Positions 1-5,775 of a stretch of 8,481 nt of DNA are shown one piece after another. The position numbers and the translations under genes were made by a program. The notes under the pieces are model-generated. The model was not told the origin of the DNA. It did no database searches and was given only the letters and a program-made list of their open reading frames with translations. The DNA comes from Massilia sp. (lineage in GTDB: Bacteria; Pseudomonadota; Gammaproteobacteria; Burkholderiales; Burkholderiaceae_D): assembly GCA_003520365.1 (NCBI GenBank), contig DOUW01000184.1, positions 1 through 8,481 of the forward strand, in the 5' to 3' direction. Each line of letters opens with the position of its first letter. Position 1 is the first letter of the stretch.

Positions 1-1917
1 GCCGCCACCCGCGCGGTCGAGCTGTTCGACCTGCGCACCCGCCCCGTGATCGCCGAGCACATCCGCCGCGTGTTCGAGGAAGGCGCGGAGGTCGAACTCG
101 AGGCCGACGTCCAGGCGCGCGACGGACGCGAGACGCCGATGCTGCTGTGCGGCGCGCGCGTGACCTGCGACGGCGACGACTACCTGTTCGGCATGGGCCT
201 GGACATCACCCGCCTGCGCACCCAGGAGCGCGCACTGCGCCTGCGCGAGCGCGCCCTGCACGCGGCCAGCAACGGCATCGTCATCACCCGCATCGACGGC
301 CACGACTGTCCGATCGAATACGTCAACCCCGCCTTCGAGCGCATCACCGGCTACCGCACCGACGAAGTGATCGGGCGCGACTCGCGCTTCATGGCCGCGC
401 CCGGCATGGACAGCAACGAGCGCGCCCGCCTGCGCGAGGCGGTGGCCGCGCGGCAGGAGGTGAACGTGGTGTTCCGCAACATGCGCAAGAACGGCGACAT
501 CTTCTGGAACGACCTGACCATCACGCCGGTGCTCGACGAGCACGGCCGGGCCAGCCACTTCATCGGCGTCATCATGGACGTTACCGCCACCAAGCAGCGC
601 ACCGCCCACCTCGAGCACGAGGTCAACCACGATGCCCTGACCGGCCTGGCCAACCGCAACCTGCTGTGGGACCGGCTCGAGCACGCGCTGCACCTGGCGC
701 AGCGCCAGAAATCGCTGGTGGCCGTGGTGCTGGTCGACCTGAACAACTTCAAGGCCATCAACGACACCCATGGCCACGAGGCCGGCGACGTGGTGCTGAA
801 GGTGGTCGCCAAGCGCCTGCTGGCCTCGGTGCGCGACAGCGACACGGTGGCGCGCCTGTCCGGCGACGAGTTCGTGATGGTGCTGGTGAACCAGCCGTCG
901 CTGCGCTTCACGCTGCGCATGATCGAGCGCCTGCGCCAGAGCCTGACCCAGCCGGTCGCGTTCATGCACAAGGAAATCGCGGTCGGCGCCAGTCTCGGGG
1001 TGGCGGTATATCCGCACGACGGCCATAGCGCCGCCGACCTGGTGCGCTCGGCGGACGTGGCGATGTACCACGCCAAGGCGACCGGGCGCAACGAAATCCA
1101 TTTCTTCTCGAGCGACATGAAGTCGACCACCGACGCCCGCCAGAAGCTCGACGCCGGCATGGCCCACGCGATCGAGCGCGGCGAACTGTTCATGCTGTAC
1201 CAGCCCTGCATCGACGCGCACAGCGGCACCGTGAAGAGCTTCGAGGCCCTGCTGCGCTGGCGCCATCCCGAGCATGGCGTGCTGCTGCCCGCCGCCTTCC
1301 TGCCGGAGGCCGAGGAAAGCGGGCGCATCGTCCAGTTCGGCGCCTGGGTGCTGGACCAGGCCTGCCTGTTCCAGCGCGAGCTGAAGGAACTGGGCGTGAC
1401 CCGCGTGCCGGTCTCGGTCAACGTCTCGGCGCGCGAATACATGCAGCAGGATTTCGTCGCCGGCATCGCCACCCGCCTGGCCCTGCACGGCCTGGCGCCG
1501 GACAGCCTGCAGATCGAGCTGCGCGAGGAAACCCTGATGCGCAACCCCGGCCAGGTGCGCGACCTGGCCGGCCAGTTGCGCCAGCTGGGCCTGACGCTGT
1601 CGGTCGACGAGTTCGGCCAGGGCATGACCGACCTCGGCTTCCTGCGCGAGCTGGCCGTCGGCCAGCTCAAGCTGTCGAAGGAGGCCGTGCATGCGATCGC
1701 CGAGGACGGGCCGCGCGACAGCAGCGTCATGGCGCGCACCCTGATCGACATCGGCCACAACCTGCGCATGCCGGTCATCGGCGACGCCATCGAGACGCGC
1801 TCGCAGATGGAATTCCTGAAGGCGCACGGCTGCGAGGGCCTGCAAGGCGCCTGGTTCAGCGAGCCGATGCCGCCGGACGCGGCGCGCGAGCTGGTGCGCA
1901 ACCCGCTGCCGGCGTGA
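1..1917 (+). CDS. PAS/LOV-like - GGDEF - EAL c-di-GMP signalling protein, 5' end missing
   Basis: The frame is open from the first base, so the gene begins outside the window; the GTG at 46 is only an internal codon. The 638 visible residues (numbered from base 1) hold the end of one PAS/PAC domain (about 1-80), a second, LOV-like PAS (about 86-200), a GGDEF domain (about 205-370) and an EAL domain (about 380-630). GGDEF proteins make cyclic di-GMP and EAL proteins hydrolyse it to pGpG. The GGDEF signature reads SGDEF (residues 287-291), with an RxxD inhibitory site (RDSD, 278-281) five residues before it. The EAL domain has E415 of EAL, N474, E506, K557 and Q615. It departs from consensus at DEFG (536-539, usually DDFG), LKLS (usually LKID) and DAIE (595-598, usually EGVE). 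Neither activity can be assumed. No transmembrane segment is seen in the visible part, so signal input is probably through the PAS domains. The gene converges on the DHH gene downstream. Confidence 0.93.
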   Translation, partial: AATRAVELFDLRTRPVIAEHIRRVFEEGAEVELEADVQARDGRETPMLLCGARVTCDGDDYLFGMGLDITRLRTQERALRLRERALHAASNGIVITRIDGHDCPIEYVNPAFERITGYRTDEVIGRDSRFMAAPGMDSNERARLREAVAARQEVNVVFRNMRKNGDIFWNDLTITPVLDEHGRASHFIGVIMDVTATKQRTAHLEHEVNHDALTGLANRNLLWDRLEHALHLAQRQKSLVAVVLVDLNNFKAINDTHGHEAGDVVLKVVAKRLLASVRDSDTVARLSGDEFVMVLVNQPSLRFTLRMIERLRQSLTQPVAFMHKEIAVGASLGVAVYPHDGHSAADLVRSADVAMYHAKATGRNEIHFFSSDMKSTTDARQKLDAGMAHAIERGELFMLYQPCIDAHSGTVKSFEALLRWRHPEHGVLLPAAFLPEAEESGRIVQFGAWVLDQACLFQRELKELGVTRVPVSVNVSAREYMQQDFVAGIATRLALHGLAPDSLQIELREETLMRNPGQVRDLAGQLRQLGLTLSVDEFGQGMTDLGFLRELAVGQLKLSKEAVHAIAEDGPRDSSVMARTLIDIGHNLRMPVIGDAIETRSQMEFLKAHGCEGLQGAWFSEPMPPDAARELVRNPLPA

Positions 1918-1943
1918 ACCGCGGAACGCCGGGTGCCAGGCCT

Positions 1944-2109
1944 GCAGGATGGGCGGCGGCACCGGAATGCGTGCGTGTCCACCTCTTCGATGCCGCCCAC
2001 GCGTTCAACCGGTGCCGGCACGGCCGCGAAGCTTCGACCGGTCGTCGAACGCGTGGGCGGCGCTTCGGCTAGCGGCAGGCGCCTTTCCGAGCGGAGCCGC
2101 CCACCCTAC
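1944..2109. repeat. REP/BIME-like symmetric inverted repeat between convergent genes
   Basis: Two units face each other around a centre near 2026. The inner arms 1992-2006 (GCCGCCCACGCGTTC) and 2047-2061 are perfect 15-bp reverse complements. The outer arms 1944-1957 (GCAGGATGGGCGGC) and 2096-2109 (reverse complement GTAGGGTGGGCGGC) match at 12 of 14 positions. All arms share the same symmetry axis, so each unit reads 5' arm, 34-nt loop, 3' arm. The intact outer arm starts with GTAG and shares the GTAGGGTGGGC and GCCCACGCG cores with the element at 5551-5686. REP sequences linked to RAYT transposases are known to start with GTAG or GGAG followed by an imperfect palindrome. The element fills the space between the two 3' ends and could also act as a bidirectional transcript end; that role is an inference. 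Confidence 0.75.
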
Positions 2110-3044
2110 CCTTCTGTCGTGATCCGCTGCACCAGCGCCCCCAGCACGTCTTCCGCGATTTCGTTCGAGACCTGGCAGGTGCCGGCATTCTCGTGCCCGC
2201 CGCCGCCGTACTCGAGCATCAGGGCGCCGATGTTGGTGTTCGATGTCCGGTTCAGGATCGACTTGCCGGTGGCGAACACGGTGTTCTGGTTCTTCAGGCC
2301 CCACAGGACGTGGATCGAGATGTTCGTTTCCGGGAACAGCGCATAGATGATGAAGCGGTTGCCGGCGAAGATGGTCTGTTCCCCGCGCAGGTCGAGCACC
2401 ACCAGGTTGCGCTCGACCCGGGCACAGCGCCGGATCTGCTCCTTGCAGCGCGCGCTGTGCTCGAAGTACAGCGCGGTGCGCTCCTTCACGTCGGGCAAGG
2501 CCATGATCTCGTCGATCGACATGGTGCGGCAGGCCTCGATCAGGGCCATCATCAGCTGGTAGTTCGAGATGCGGAAGTCGTGGAAGCGGCCGAGGCCGGT
2601 GCGCGCGTCCATCAGGAAGTTCAGCAGGTTCCAGCCGGCCGGCTCGAGCACTTCCTCGCGCGAGAAACGGGCGGCGTCGGCCTTGTCGACGGCGGCCATC
2701 ATCTCGTTCCAGGCCGGCGGGAAGACCCGCGTCCCGCCGTAATGCTCCCAGACCACGCGCGCCGCCGAAGGCGCGTCGGGCTGGATCACGTGGTTGGGGC
2801 GCGCGCCGCTGTTGCGCATCGTTTCGGACAGGTGGTGGTCGAACACCAGGTGGGCGCCCGCCACATACGGGAGGTTGGTGGTGATATCGCGGTTCGTGAT
2901 CGCGATCTTCCCATCCTGCATGTCCTTCGGATGGACGAAGAGGAAGTCGTCGATCAGGTTCAGGTGCTTGAGCAGGACTGCGCAGACCAGTCCGTCGAAA
3001 TCGCTGCGGGTGACAAGGCGGTAGGTTTTTGGAACGGCAGACAT
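2106..3044 (-). CDS. DHH-family phosphoesterase (exopolyphosphatase/NrnA-like fold), predicted
   Basis: The protein has 312 residues in a two-domain DHH/DHHA1 layout. Metal-binding motifs seen are D15-F-D17 (in TRSDFDGLVCA), D69-H70-H71 (FDHH) and D120 (AAVDK). The C-terminal substrate-binding motif GGGGH lies at 280-284, followed by ENAG. Families of this fold cleave phosphodiester or phosphoanhydride bonds (oligoribonucleotides, cyclic dinucleotides, polyphosphate) with Mn2+. This subgroup is often named exopolyphosphatase in Burkholderiales, but the sequence alone does not fix the substrate. No signal peptide is seen, so it is expected in the cytoplasm. I chose the second ATG (3044) because AAAGGG at 3057-3052 sits 7 nt before it; the first ATG (3050, adding Met-Pro) would be only 1 nt from that site. 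The TAG stop (2108-2106) lies inside the GTAGGG end of the REP-like element. It is convergent with the GGDEF-EAL gene and divergent from the sensor kinase. Whether its neighbourhood to a c-di-GMP gene means anything is unknown. Confidence 0.9.
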   Translation of the reverse strand: MSAVPKTYRLVTRSDFDGLVCAVLLKHLNLIDDFLFVHPKDMQDGKIAITNRDITTNLPYVAGAHLVFDHHLSETMRNSGARPNHVIQPDAPSAARVVWEHYGGTRVFPPAWNEMMAAVDKADAARFSREEVLEPAGWNLLNFLMDARTGLGRFHDFRISNYQLMMALIEACRTMSIDEIMALPDVKERTALYFEHSARCKEQIRRCARVERNLVVLDLRGEQTIFAGNRFIIYALFPETNISIHVLWGLKNQNTVFATGKSILNRTSNTNIGALMLEYGGGGHENAGTCQVSNEIAEDVLGALVQRITTEG

Positions 3045-3098
3045 CGGCATACCCTTTCATTGAACGAAGATGGGCTGGCGCGGCCAGGACGTCATCCC

Positions 3099-3104
3099 AT
3101 CATA
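3099..3104 (-). promoter_or_regulatory. Possible -10 box for the DHH gene
   Basis: On the minus strand TATGAT (one mismatch to TATAAT) lies about 55 bases before the chosen start codon, within an AT-richer stretch (3099-3140). No convincing -35 is seen at 16-18 bp, so this is a weak call based on the -10 alone. Confidence 0.35.
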
Positions 3105-3274
3105 CCGCGCAAAATTTCCTAATGACAGTTTTTAAATGTGCCTTGGGCAACTTACAACGTTGCGCCGCGCCTGTATGCGCCCGCGCCTGCAGCCCGGTCG
3201 CCTGTTTTTGCGCCCTGTCGCAAAGACCGTGCTTCGTGGCCCGATCGTGACGTAAAGTTGCGACATCCCAATAG

Positions 3275-3295
3275 GTGATGCACGCCAGTGATGCA
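3275..3295 (+). repeat. 8-bp direct repeat GTGATGCA, 13-bp period
   Basis: Two exact copies of GTGATGCA are separated by CGCCA, 60 to 80 bases before the sensor kinase start. Paired direct repeats are the usual shape of a site for LytTR-type regulators, and such a regulator is encoded two genes on. However, the 13-bp repeat-to-repeat distance is shorter than the 21-22 bp reported for that family. A role as an operator is an inference. Confidence 0.4.
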
Positions 3296-3354
3296 TTCCC
3301 TAAACCAATATTTCGTCACCCGATGACAGCAACCGCGGTACACTCGCACCCGCA

Positions 3355-4656
3355 ATGACATTTCATAAACACCCGACCATGCAAGCCCGCAGCCCCATCC
3401 AGGTTTATTTTTCCGGCGTCCTGTCGTGGCTCTACCGCGCCTTCGATGCGGTGGCGACCTGGGTCACCCAGCTGTCGTGGTGGAAGTTTTTCCTGTTCGC
3501 GGCCCTGACCCTGATCGCCGGCGCCATCCTGCAGGAGGAATTGTTTTCCGGCGCAGACGAAGACCTGCCGCGCGCCGAGCGCAGCGGCCGCAAGGAACAG
3601 ACCAGCATCCTGATCGACGACAGCGGCATCCGCTTCAGCCCGCGCAACAAGCCGAAACCGCCAGCCGCGCCCGAGGCGCCGGCAGGGGCGCCTGGCGTTC
3701 CTGGCGTGCCTGGCGTTCCTGGCGCCCCGGATGCTCCCGACGCCCCCGCCGCACCGTCCCTGCCGGCGTCCGGCCTGCCCAAGGGCGTGCATCCGAACGG
3801 CGACTCGGTCCACATCGAGCTGCCGCCGCAGATCGCCGAAGAACTGTCGATGGCGATCGAAGGCGCGGTGGACGATGCGGCCGAAGCGAAAGTGTCGCGT
3901 TACCACAAGCAGGCCTCGACCTGGTTCACCAGCTTCGTCTGGCTGCTGGTGCTGGCCCTGTTCGGCACCAAGGCCCTGGTCGGCGGCAAGAAACGCGCCG
4001 AGCTGCAGACCCGTACGGCGAACGCCGCCGCCGAGCGCGAATCGATGCAGCGCCAGCTGTCGGAAGCGAAGATGCAGATGATGCAGGCCCAGGTCGAACC
4101 GCACTTCCTGTTCAATACCCTGGCCTCGGTCGAGCACCTGATCGAGACCAATCCGCCGCGCGCCTCGGCCATGCAGCGCAGCCTGATCCTGTACCTGCGC
4201 GCGGTGCTGCCGCAGATGCGCGACAACACCCTGGTGACCAACCTCGGGCGCGAGGTCGACATGGTGACGGCCTACCTGGACCTGCTCAAGATGCGCATGG
4301 AAGAGCGCCTGACGGTCGACCTGCAGATCCCCGACGGCCTGCGCAACGCCGCCTTCCCGCCGATGATGCTGCAATCGATGGTCGAGAACGCGATCAAGCA
4401 CGGCCTCGAATGCAAGCCCGAGGGCGGCACGCTGAAAGTCGTCGCCGACGTCGCCGACGGCAAGCTGCGCGTCACCGTCACCGACGACGGCGTCGGCTTC
4501 GGCGTGGTGCCGAGCAATGGCACCGGCCTGGGCCTGCCGACCATCCGCGAACGGCTGCGCCTGCTGCACGGCGACGCCGGGCAATTGCACATCGCCGCGA
4601 ACAGCCCGACCGGCGTGATCGCCATGGTCGAAGTGCCTTACCAGGTGTCGCGGTGA
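3355..4656 (+). CDS. LytS/AlgZ-type sensor histidine kinase with Gly-x-Pro periplasmic repeat
   Basis: This 433-residue inner-membrane kinase should autophosphorylate on His and pass phosphate to the LytTR regulator encoded next. Order of parts: short N-terminal cytoplasmic stretch, TM1 (about 43-61), a periplasmic region of about 127 residues (62-188), TM2 (about 190-210), a likely coiled-coil linker (212-246), then a His_kinase (PF06580-like) domain with H250 in EPHFLFNTL. The ATP-binding domain follows, with N345 in MVENAIKHG, DDGVGF (377-382) and GTGLGL (389-394). All catalytic boxes look intact. The periplasmic part contains eight x-x-Pro triplets (111-134: GAP, GVP three times, GAP, DAP, DAP, AAP) and no known sensor fold that I recognise, so the signal is unknown. 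Start choice is uncertain: neither ATG 3355 nor ATG 3379 (MQARSPIQ) has a clear Shine-Dalgarno, and a possible -10 at 3339-3344 would leave the first nearly leaderless. The kinase core is not affected. Confidence 0.93.
   Translation: MTFHKHPTMQARSPIQVYFSGVLSWLYRAFDAVATWVTQLSWWKFFLFAALTLIAGAILQEELFSGADEDLPRAERSGRKEQTSILIDDSGIRFSPRNKPKPPAAPEAPAGAPGVPGVPGVPGAPDAPDAPAAPSLPASGLPKGVHPNGDSVHIELPPQIAEELSMAIEGAVDDAAEAKVSRYHKQASTWFTSFVWLLVLALFGTKALVGGKKRAELQTRTANAAAERESMQRQLSEAKMQMMQAQVEPHFLFNTLASVEHLIETNPPRASAMQRSLILYLRAVLPQMRDNTLVTNLGREVDMVTAYLDLLKMRMEERLTVDLQIPDGLRNAAFPPMMLQSMVENAIKHGLECKPEGGTLKVVADVADGKLRVTVTDDGVGFGVVPSNGTGLGLPTIRERLRLLHGDAGQLHIAANSPTGVIAMVEVPYQVSR
3685..3756 (+). repeat. 9-bp tandem repeat encoding Gly-x-Pro triplets
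   Basis: Eight consecutive 9-bp units encode GAP, GVP, GVP, GVP, GAP, DAP, DAP and AAP. Units 2 to 4 (3694-3720) read GGCGTTCCT, GGCGTGCCT, GGCGTTCCT and are almost identical in DNA. They use GTT and CCT codons, which are uncommon in the surrounding GC-rich genes. This points to recent expansion of a short DNA repeat rather than slow protein divergence. It lies in the periplasmic part of the sensor kinase and remains in frame. Confidence 0.8.
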
Positions 4657-4669
4657 ACGTACCGGGTTT

Positions 4670-4685
4670 CCGGCCAGTCGGCCGG
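4670..4685 (+). other. Stem-loop between kinase and regulator genes
   Basis: CCGGCC (4670-4675), loop AGTC, GGCCGG (4680-4685) form a perfect 6-bp GC-only stem starting 13 bases after the kinase stop codon. No T-run follows, so it is not a classical terminator. It might stabilise the 3' end or reduce readthrough into the regulator gene. Confidence 0.5.
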
Positions 4686-4701
4686 TCGGCAAGCCGGCGC
4701 C

Positions 4702-4730
4702 TTGCCCTGCACGCCGTTTTCTTGAATAAT
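4702..4730 (+). promoter_or_regulatory. Possible sigma-70 promoter for the response regulator
   Basis: TTGCCC (4702-4707; 4 of 6 to TTGACA), a 17-bp spacer and AATAAT (4725-4730; 5 of 6 to TATAAT) lie in the 105-bp gap between kinase and regulator. Expected transcription would start near 4737, giving a leader of about 25 nt before the ATG at 4762. The gap is unusually long for a kinase-regulator pair, which fits an internal promoter. Confidence 0.45.
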
Positions 4731-4761
4731 TGTCACTCTCCTCTCACGACCGGATAACAAC

Positions 4762-5535
4762 ATGCCTACCGCGATTATTGCCGACGACGAAAGACTGATG
4801 CGCGACCAGCTGCGCATGCGCCTGGAACAGGTGTGGCCGGAACTGGAAATCGTGGGCGAAGCGAAGAACGGCGACGAAGCCGTCGAGCTGGTCGGCCAGC
4901 ACAAGCCCGACCTGACCTTCCTCGACATCCGCATGCCGGGCAAGACCGGCATGGAAGCGGCGCGCGAGATCGGCGAGCGCAGCCAGATCGTGTTCGTCAC
5001 CGCCTACGACCAGTACGCGGTCGAGGCCTTCGAGCGCGGCGCGGTCGACTATGTGCTCAAGCCGTCCGAGCCGGAGCGCCTGAAGGTGACGGTCGAGCGC
5101 CTGAAGACCCGCCTGGAATCGAACAAGGCGGCGCCGGGCGCGGTCGTCAACGACAGCGTCACCGCCATGCTGTCGCAGCTGGCCGAGAAGATCGCGGCGC
5201 CGAAACCGAAGCACCTGCAATGGATCCAGGCCAGCATCGGCCAGGACCTGCGCATGATCCCGGTCGAGGAAATCCTGTTCTTCCGCTCGGACGAGAAATA
5301 CACCTGCGTGCAGACCGAGAAATTCGAGGCCTTGATCAGGAAGCCGGTGCGCGACCTGGCCGAGGAACTCGACCCCTCGCTGTTCTGGCAGATCCACCGC
5401 GCCACCCTGGTCAACGTGAACGCGATCGAAGGCGTCACGCGCGACATCCGCGGCCGCCACCTGGTCCTGATCAAGGGGCGGCCGGAAAAGCTCGAGGTGA
5501 GCCGCAGCTTCCTGCATCTGTTCAAGCAGATGTAA
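4762..5535 (+). CDS. LytTR-family response regulator
   Basis: This 257-residue cytoplasmic transcription factor is the partner of the kinase just upstream. The receiver domain (1-118) has the acidic pair D8-D9, the phospho-acceptor D55 in FLDIRMPG, T80 and K100 (in LKPSEP; the usual residue after KP is F, here S). A linker rich in Ala, Pro and Lys (119-150) leads to a LytTR DNA-binding domain (about 153-257) with IPVEEILFF, the FWQIHRATLVNVNAI segment and LEVSRSF near the end. LytTR domains bind paired direct repeats through beta strands and loops. Only a weak Shine-Dalgarno (GGAT, 4754-4757) precedes the ATG. Length and order are those of AlgR/LytR relatives. Target genes are unknown; self-regulation through the region upstream of the kinase is possible but not shown. 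Confidence 0.95.
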   Translation: MPTAIIADDERLMRDQLRMRLEQVWPELEIVGEAKNGDEAVELVGQHKPDLTFLDIRMPGKTGMEAAREIGERSQIVFVTAYDQYAVEAFERGAVDYVLKPSEPERLKVTVERLKTRLESNKAAPGAVVNDSVTAMLSQLAEKIAAPKPKHLQWIQASIGQDLRMIPVEEILFFRSDEKYTCVQTEKFEALIRKPVRDLAEELDPSLFWQIHRATLVNVNAIEGVTRDIRGRHLVLIKGRPEKLEVSRSFLHLFKQM

Positions 5536-5550
5536 AGAGCGCGGTTTTCC

Positions 5551-5686
5551 GTAGGGTGGGCTCTTGAGCCCACGCGGTTTTACGGGCTGAATAGCCGCAC
5601 AATGCGCAATCGTCGCGAATTGCGCTTCGATCGTTTTTGCCTCTGCTCACCCGGTCAGTCCGCGTGGGCTCGAGAGCCCACCCTAC
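5551..5686. repeat. REP/BIME-like element, two inverted GTAG palindromes
   Basis: Two 27-bp units in opposite orientation, 5551-5577 (+) and 5660-5686 (-), agree at 26 of 27 positions. Each begins GTAGGGTGGGCTC and ends GAGCCCACGCGG, so each is itself a hairpin with an 8-bp stem (GTGGGCTC/GAGCCCAC) and a 2-nt loop. Similarity between the two sides continues weakly inward (about 10 of the next 17 positions by eye). A further hairpin, GCGCAAT (5604-5610) with ATTGCGC (5619-5625), lies in the middle. The GTAG start and paired arrangement match what is known of REP/BIME sequences mobilised by RAYT transposases; no such transposase gene is in the window. The first unit is followed by TTTT (5578-5581), so it could also end the regulator transcript. 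Confidence 0.8.
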
Positions 5687-5730
5687 CGAACCGTATCCCG
5701 GCAGAATTCCATTGTCAGCGCAGCAGCTTT

Positions 5731-5736
5731 TATAAT
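5731..5736 (+). promoter_or_regulatory. Consensus -10 box upstream of hda
   Basis: An exact TATAAT lies 39 bases before the hda start codon, immediately after the REP-like element. TTGTCA (5712-5717; 5 of 6 to TTGACA) is present, but only 13 bp away, which is short of the usual 16-18; the hexamers at the normal distance are poor. A start near 5743 would give a leader of about 33 nt. This is the likely promoter of the hda-HAD-pcnB operon. Confidence 0.5.
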
Positions 5737-5775
5737 GGCGGATGCGTATGACTATTCCCGTATGAGACGAACGCC

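Larger units (their letters stand above)
3051..3354. other. Divergent intergenic region with small repeats, no gene seen
   Basis: About 300 bp separate the DHH gene (-) and the sensor kinase (+), and promoters for both should lie here. Visible items are: an exact 8-bp direct repeat GTGATGCA at 3275-3282 and 3288-3295; a 6-bp hairpin TTTGCG (3207-3212) with CGCAAA (3219-3224); an alternative 7-bp pairing GTCGCAA (3217-3223) with TTGCGAC (3258-3264); and a possible -10 TACACT at 3339-3344 for the kinase. Three stretches resemble the half-site described for LytTR regulators at 8 of 9 positions (3125-3133, 3156-3164, 3254-3262), but their spacing is not the usual one. Short open frames on either strand have no ribosome binding site or recognisable sequence. 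Confidence 0.5.

Noticed and set aside
351..2021. Long minus-strand open frame (about 556 codons) opposite the GGDEF-EAL gene
   Set aside because: Ser/Arg-rich composition with no recognisable domain, opposite a gene with clear motifs. Long antisense frames are expected in GC-rich coding DNA.
1933..2346. Plus-strand frame across the REP-like element and the end of the DHH gene
   Set aside because: Its first part is translated repeat and the rest is antisense to DHH codons, so there is no independent support.
3029..3250. Small plus-strand frame of 73 codons in the divergent intergenic region
   Set aside because: It starts inside the 5' end of the DHH gene on the other strand, lacks a ribosome binding site and has a Cys/Ala/Arg-rich composition without any familiar pattern.
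4670..4685. Rho-independent terminator after the kinase gene
   Set aside because: The hairpin is real but no T-run follows within a useful distance; it is listed as a stem-loop only.
3316..4692. Minus-strand open frame of about 458 codons opposite the sensor kinase
   Set aside because: It is His-, Gln- and Arg-rich and mirrors the kinase codons. There is no domain, and no promoter or ribosome binding site is evident.
5604..5638. Terminator in the middle of the second repeat element
   Set aside because: The 7-bp hairpin (5604-5625) is followed by TTTTT only after eight further bases (5634-5638), too far for a standard intrinsic terminator.
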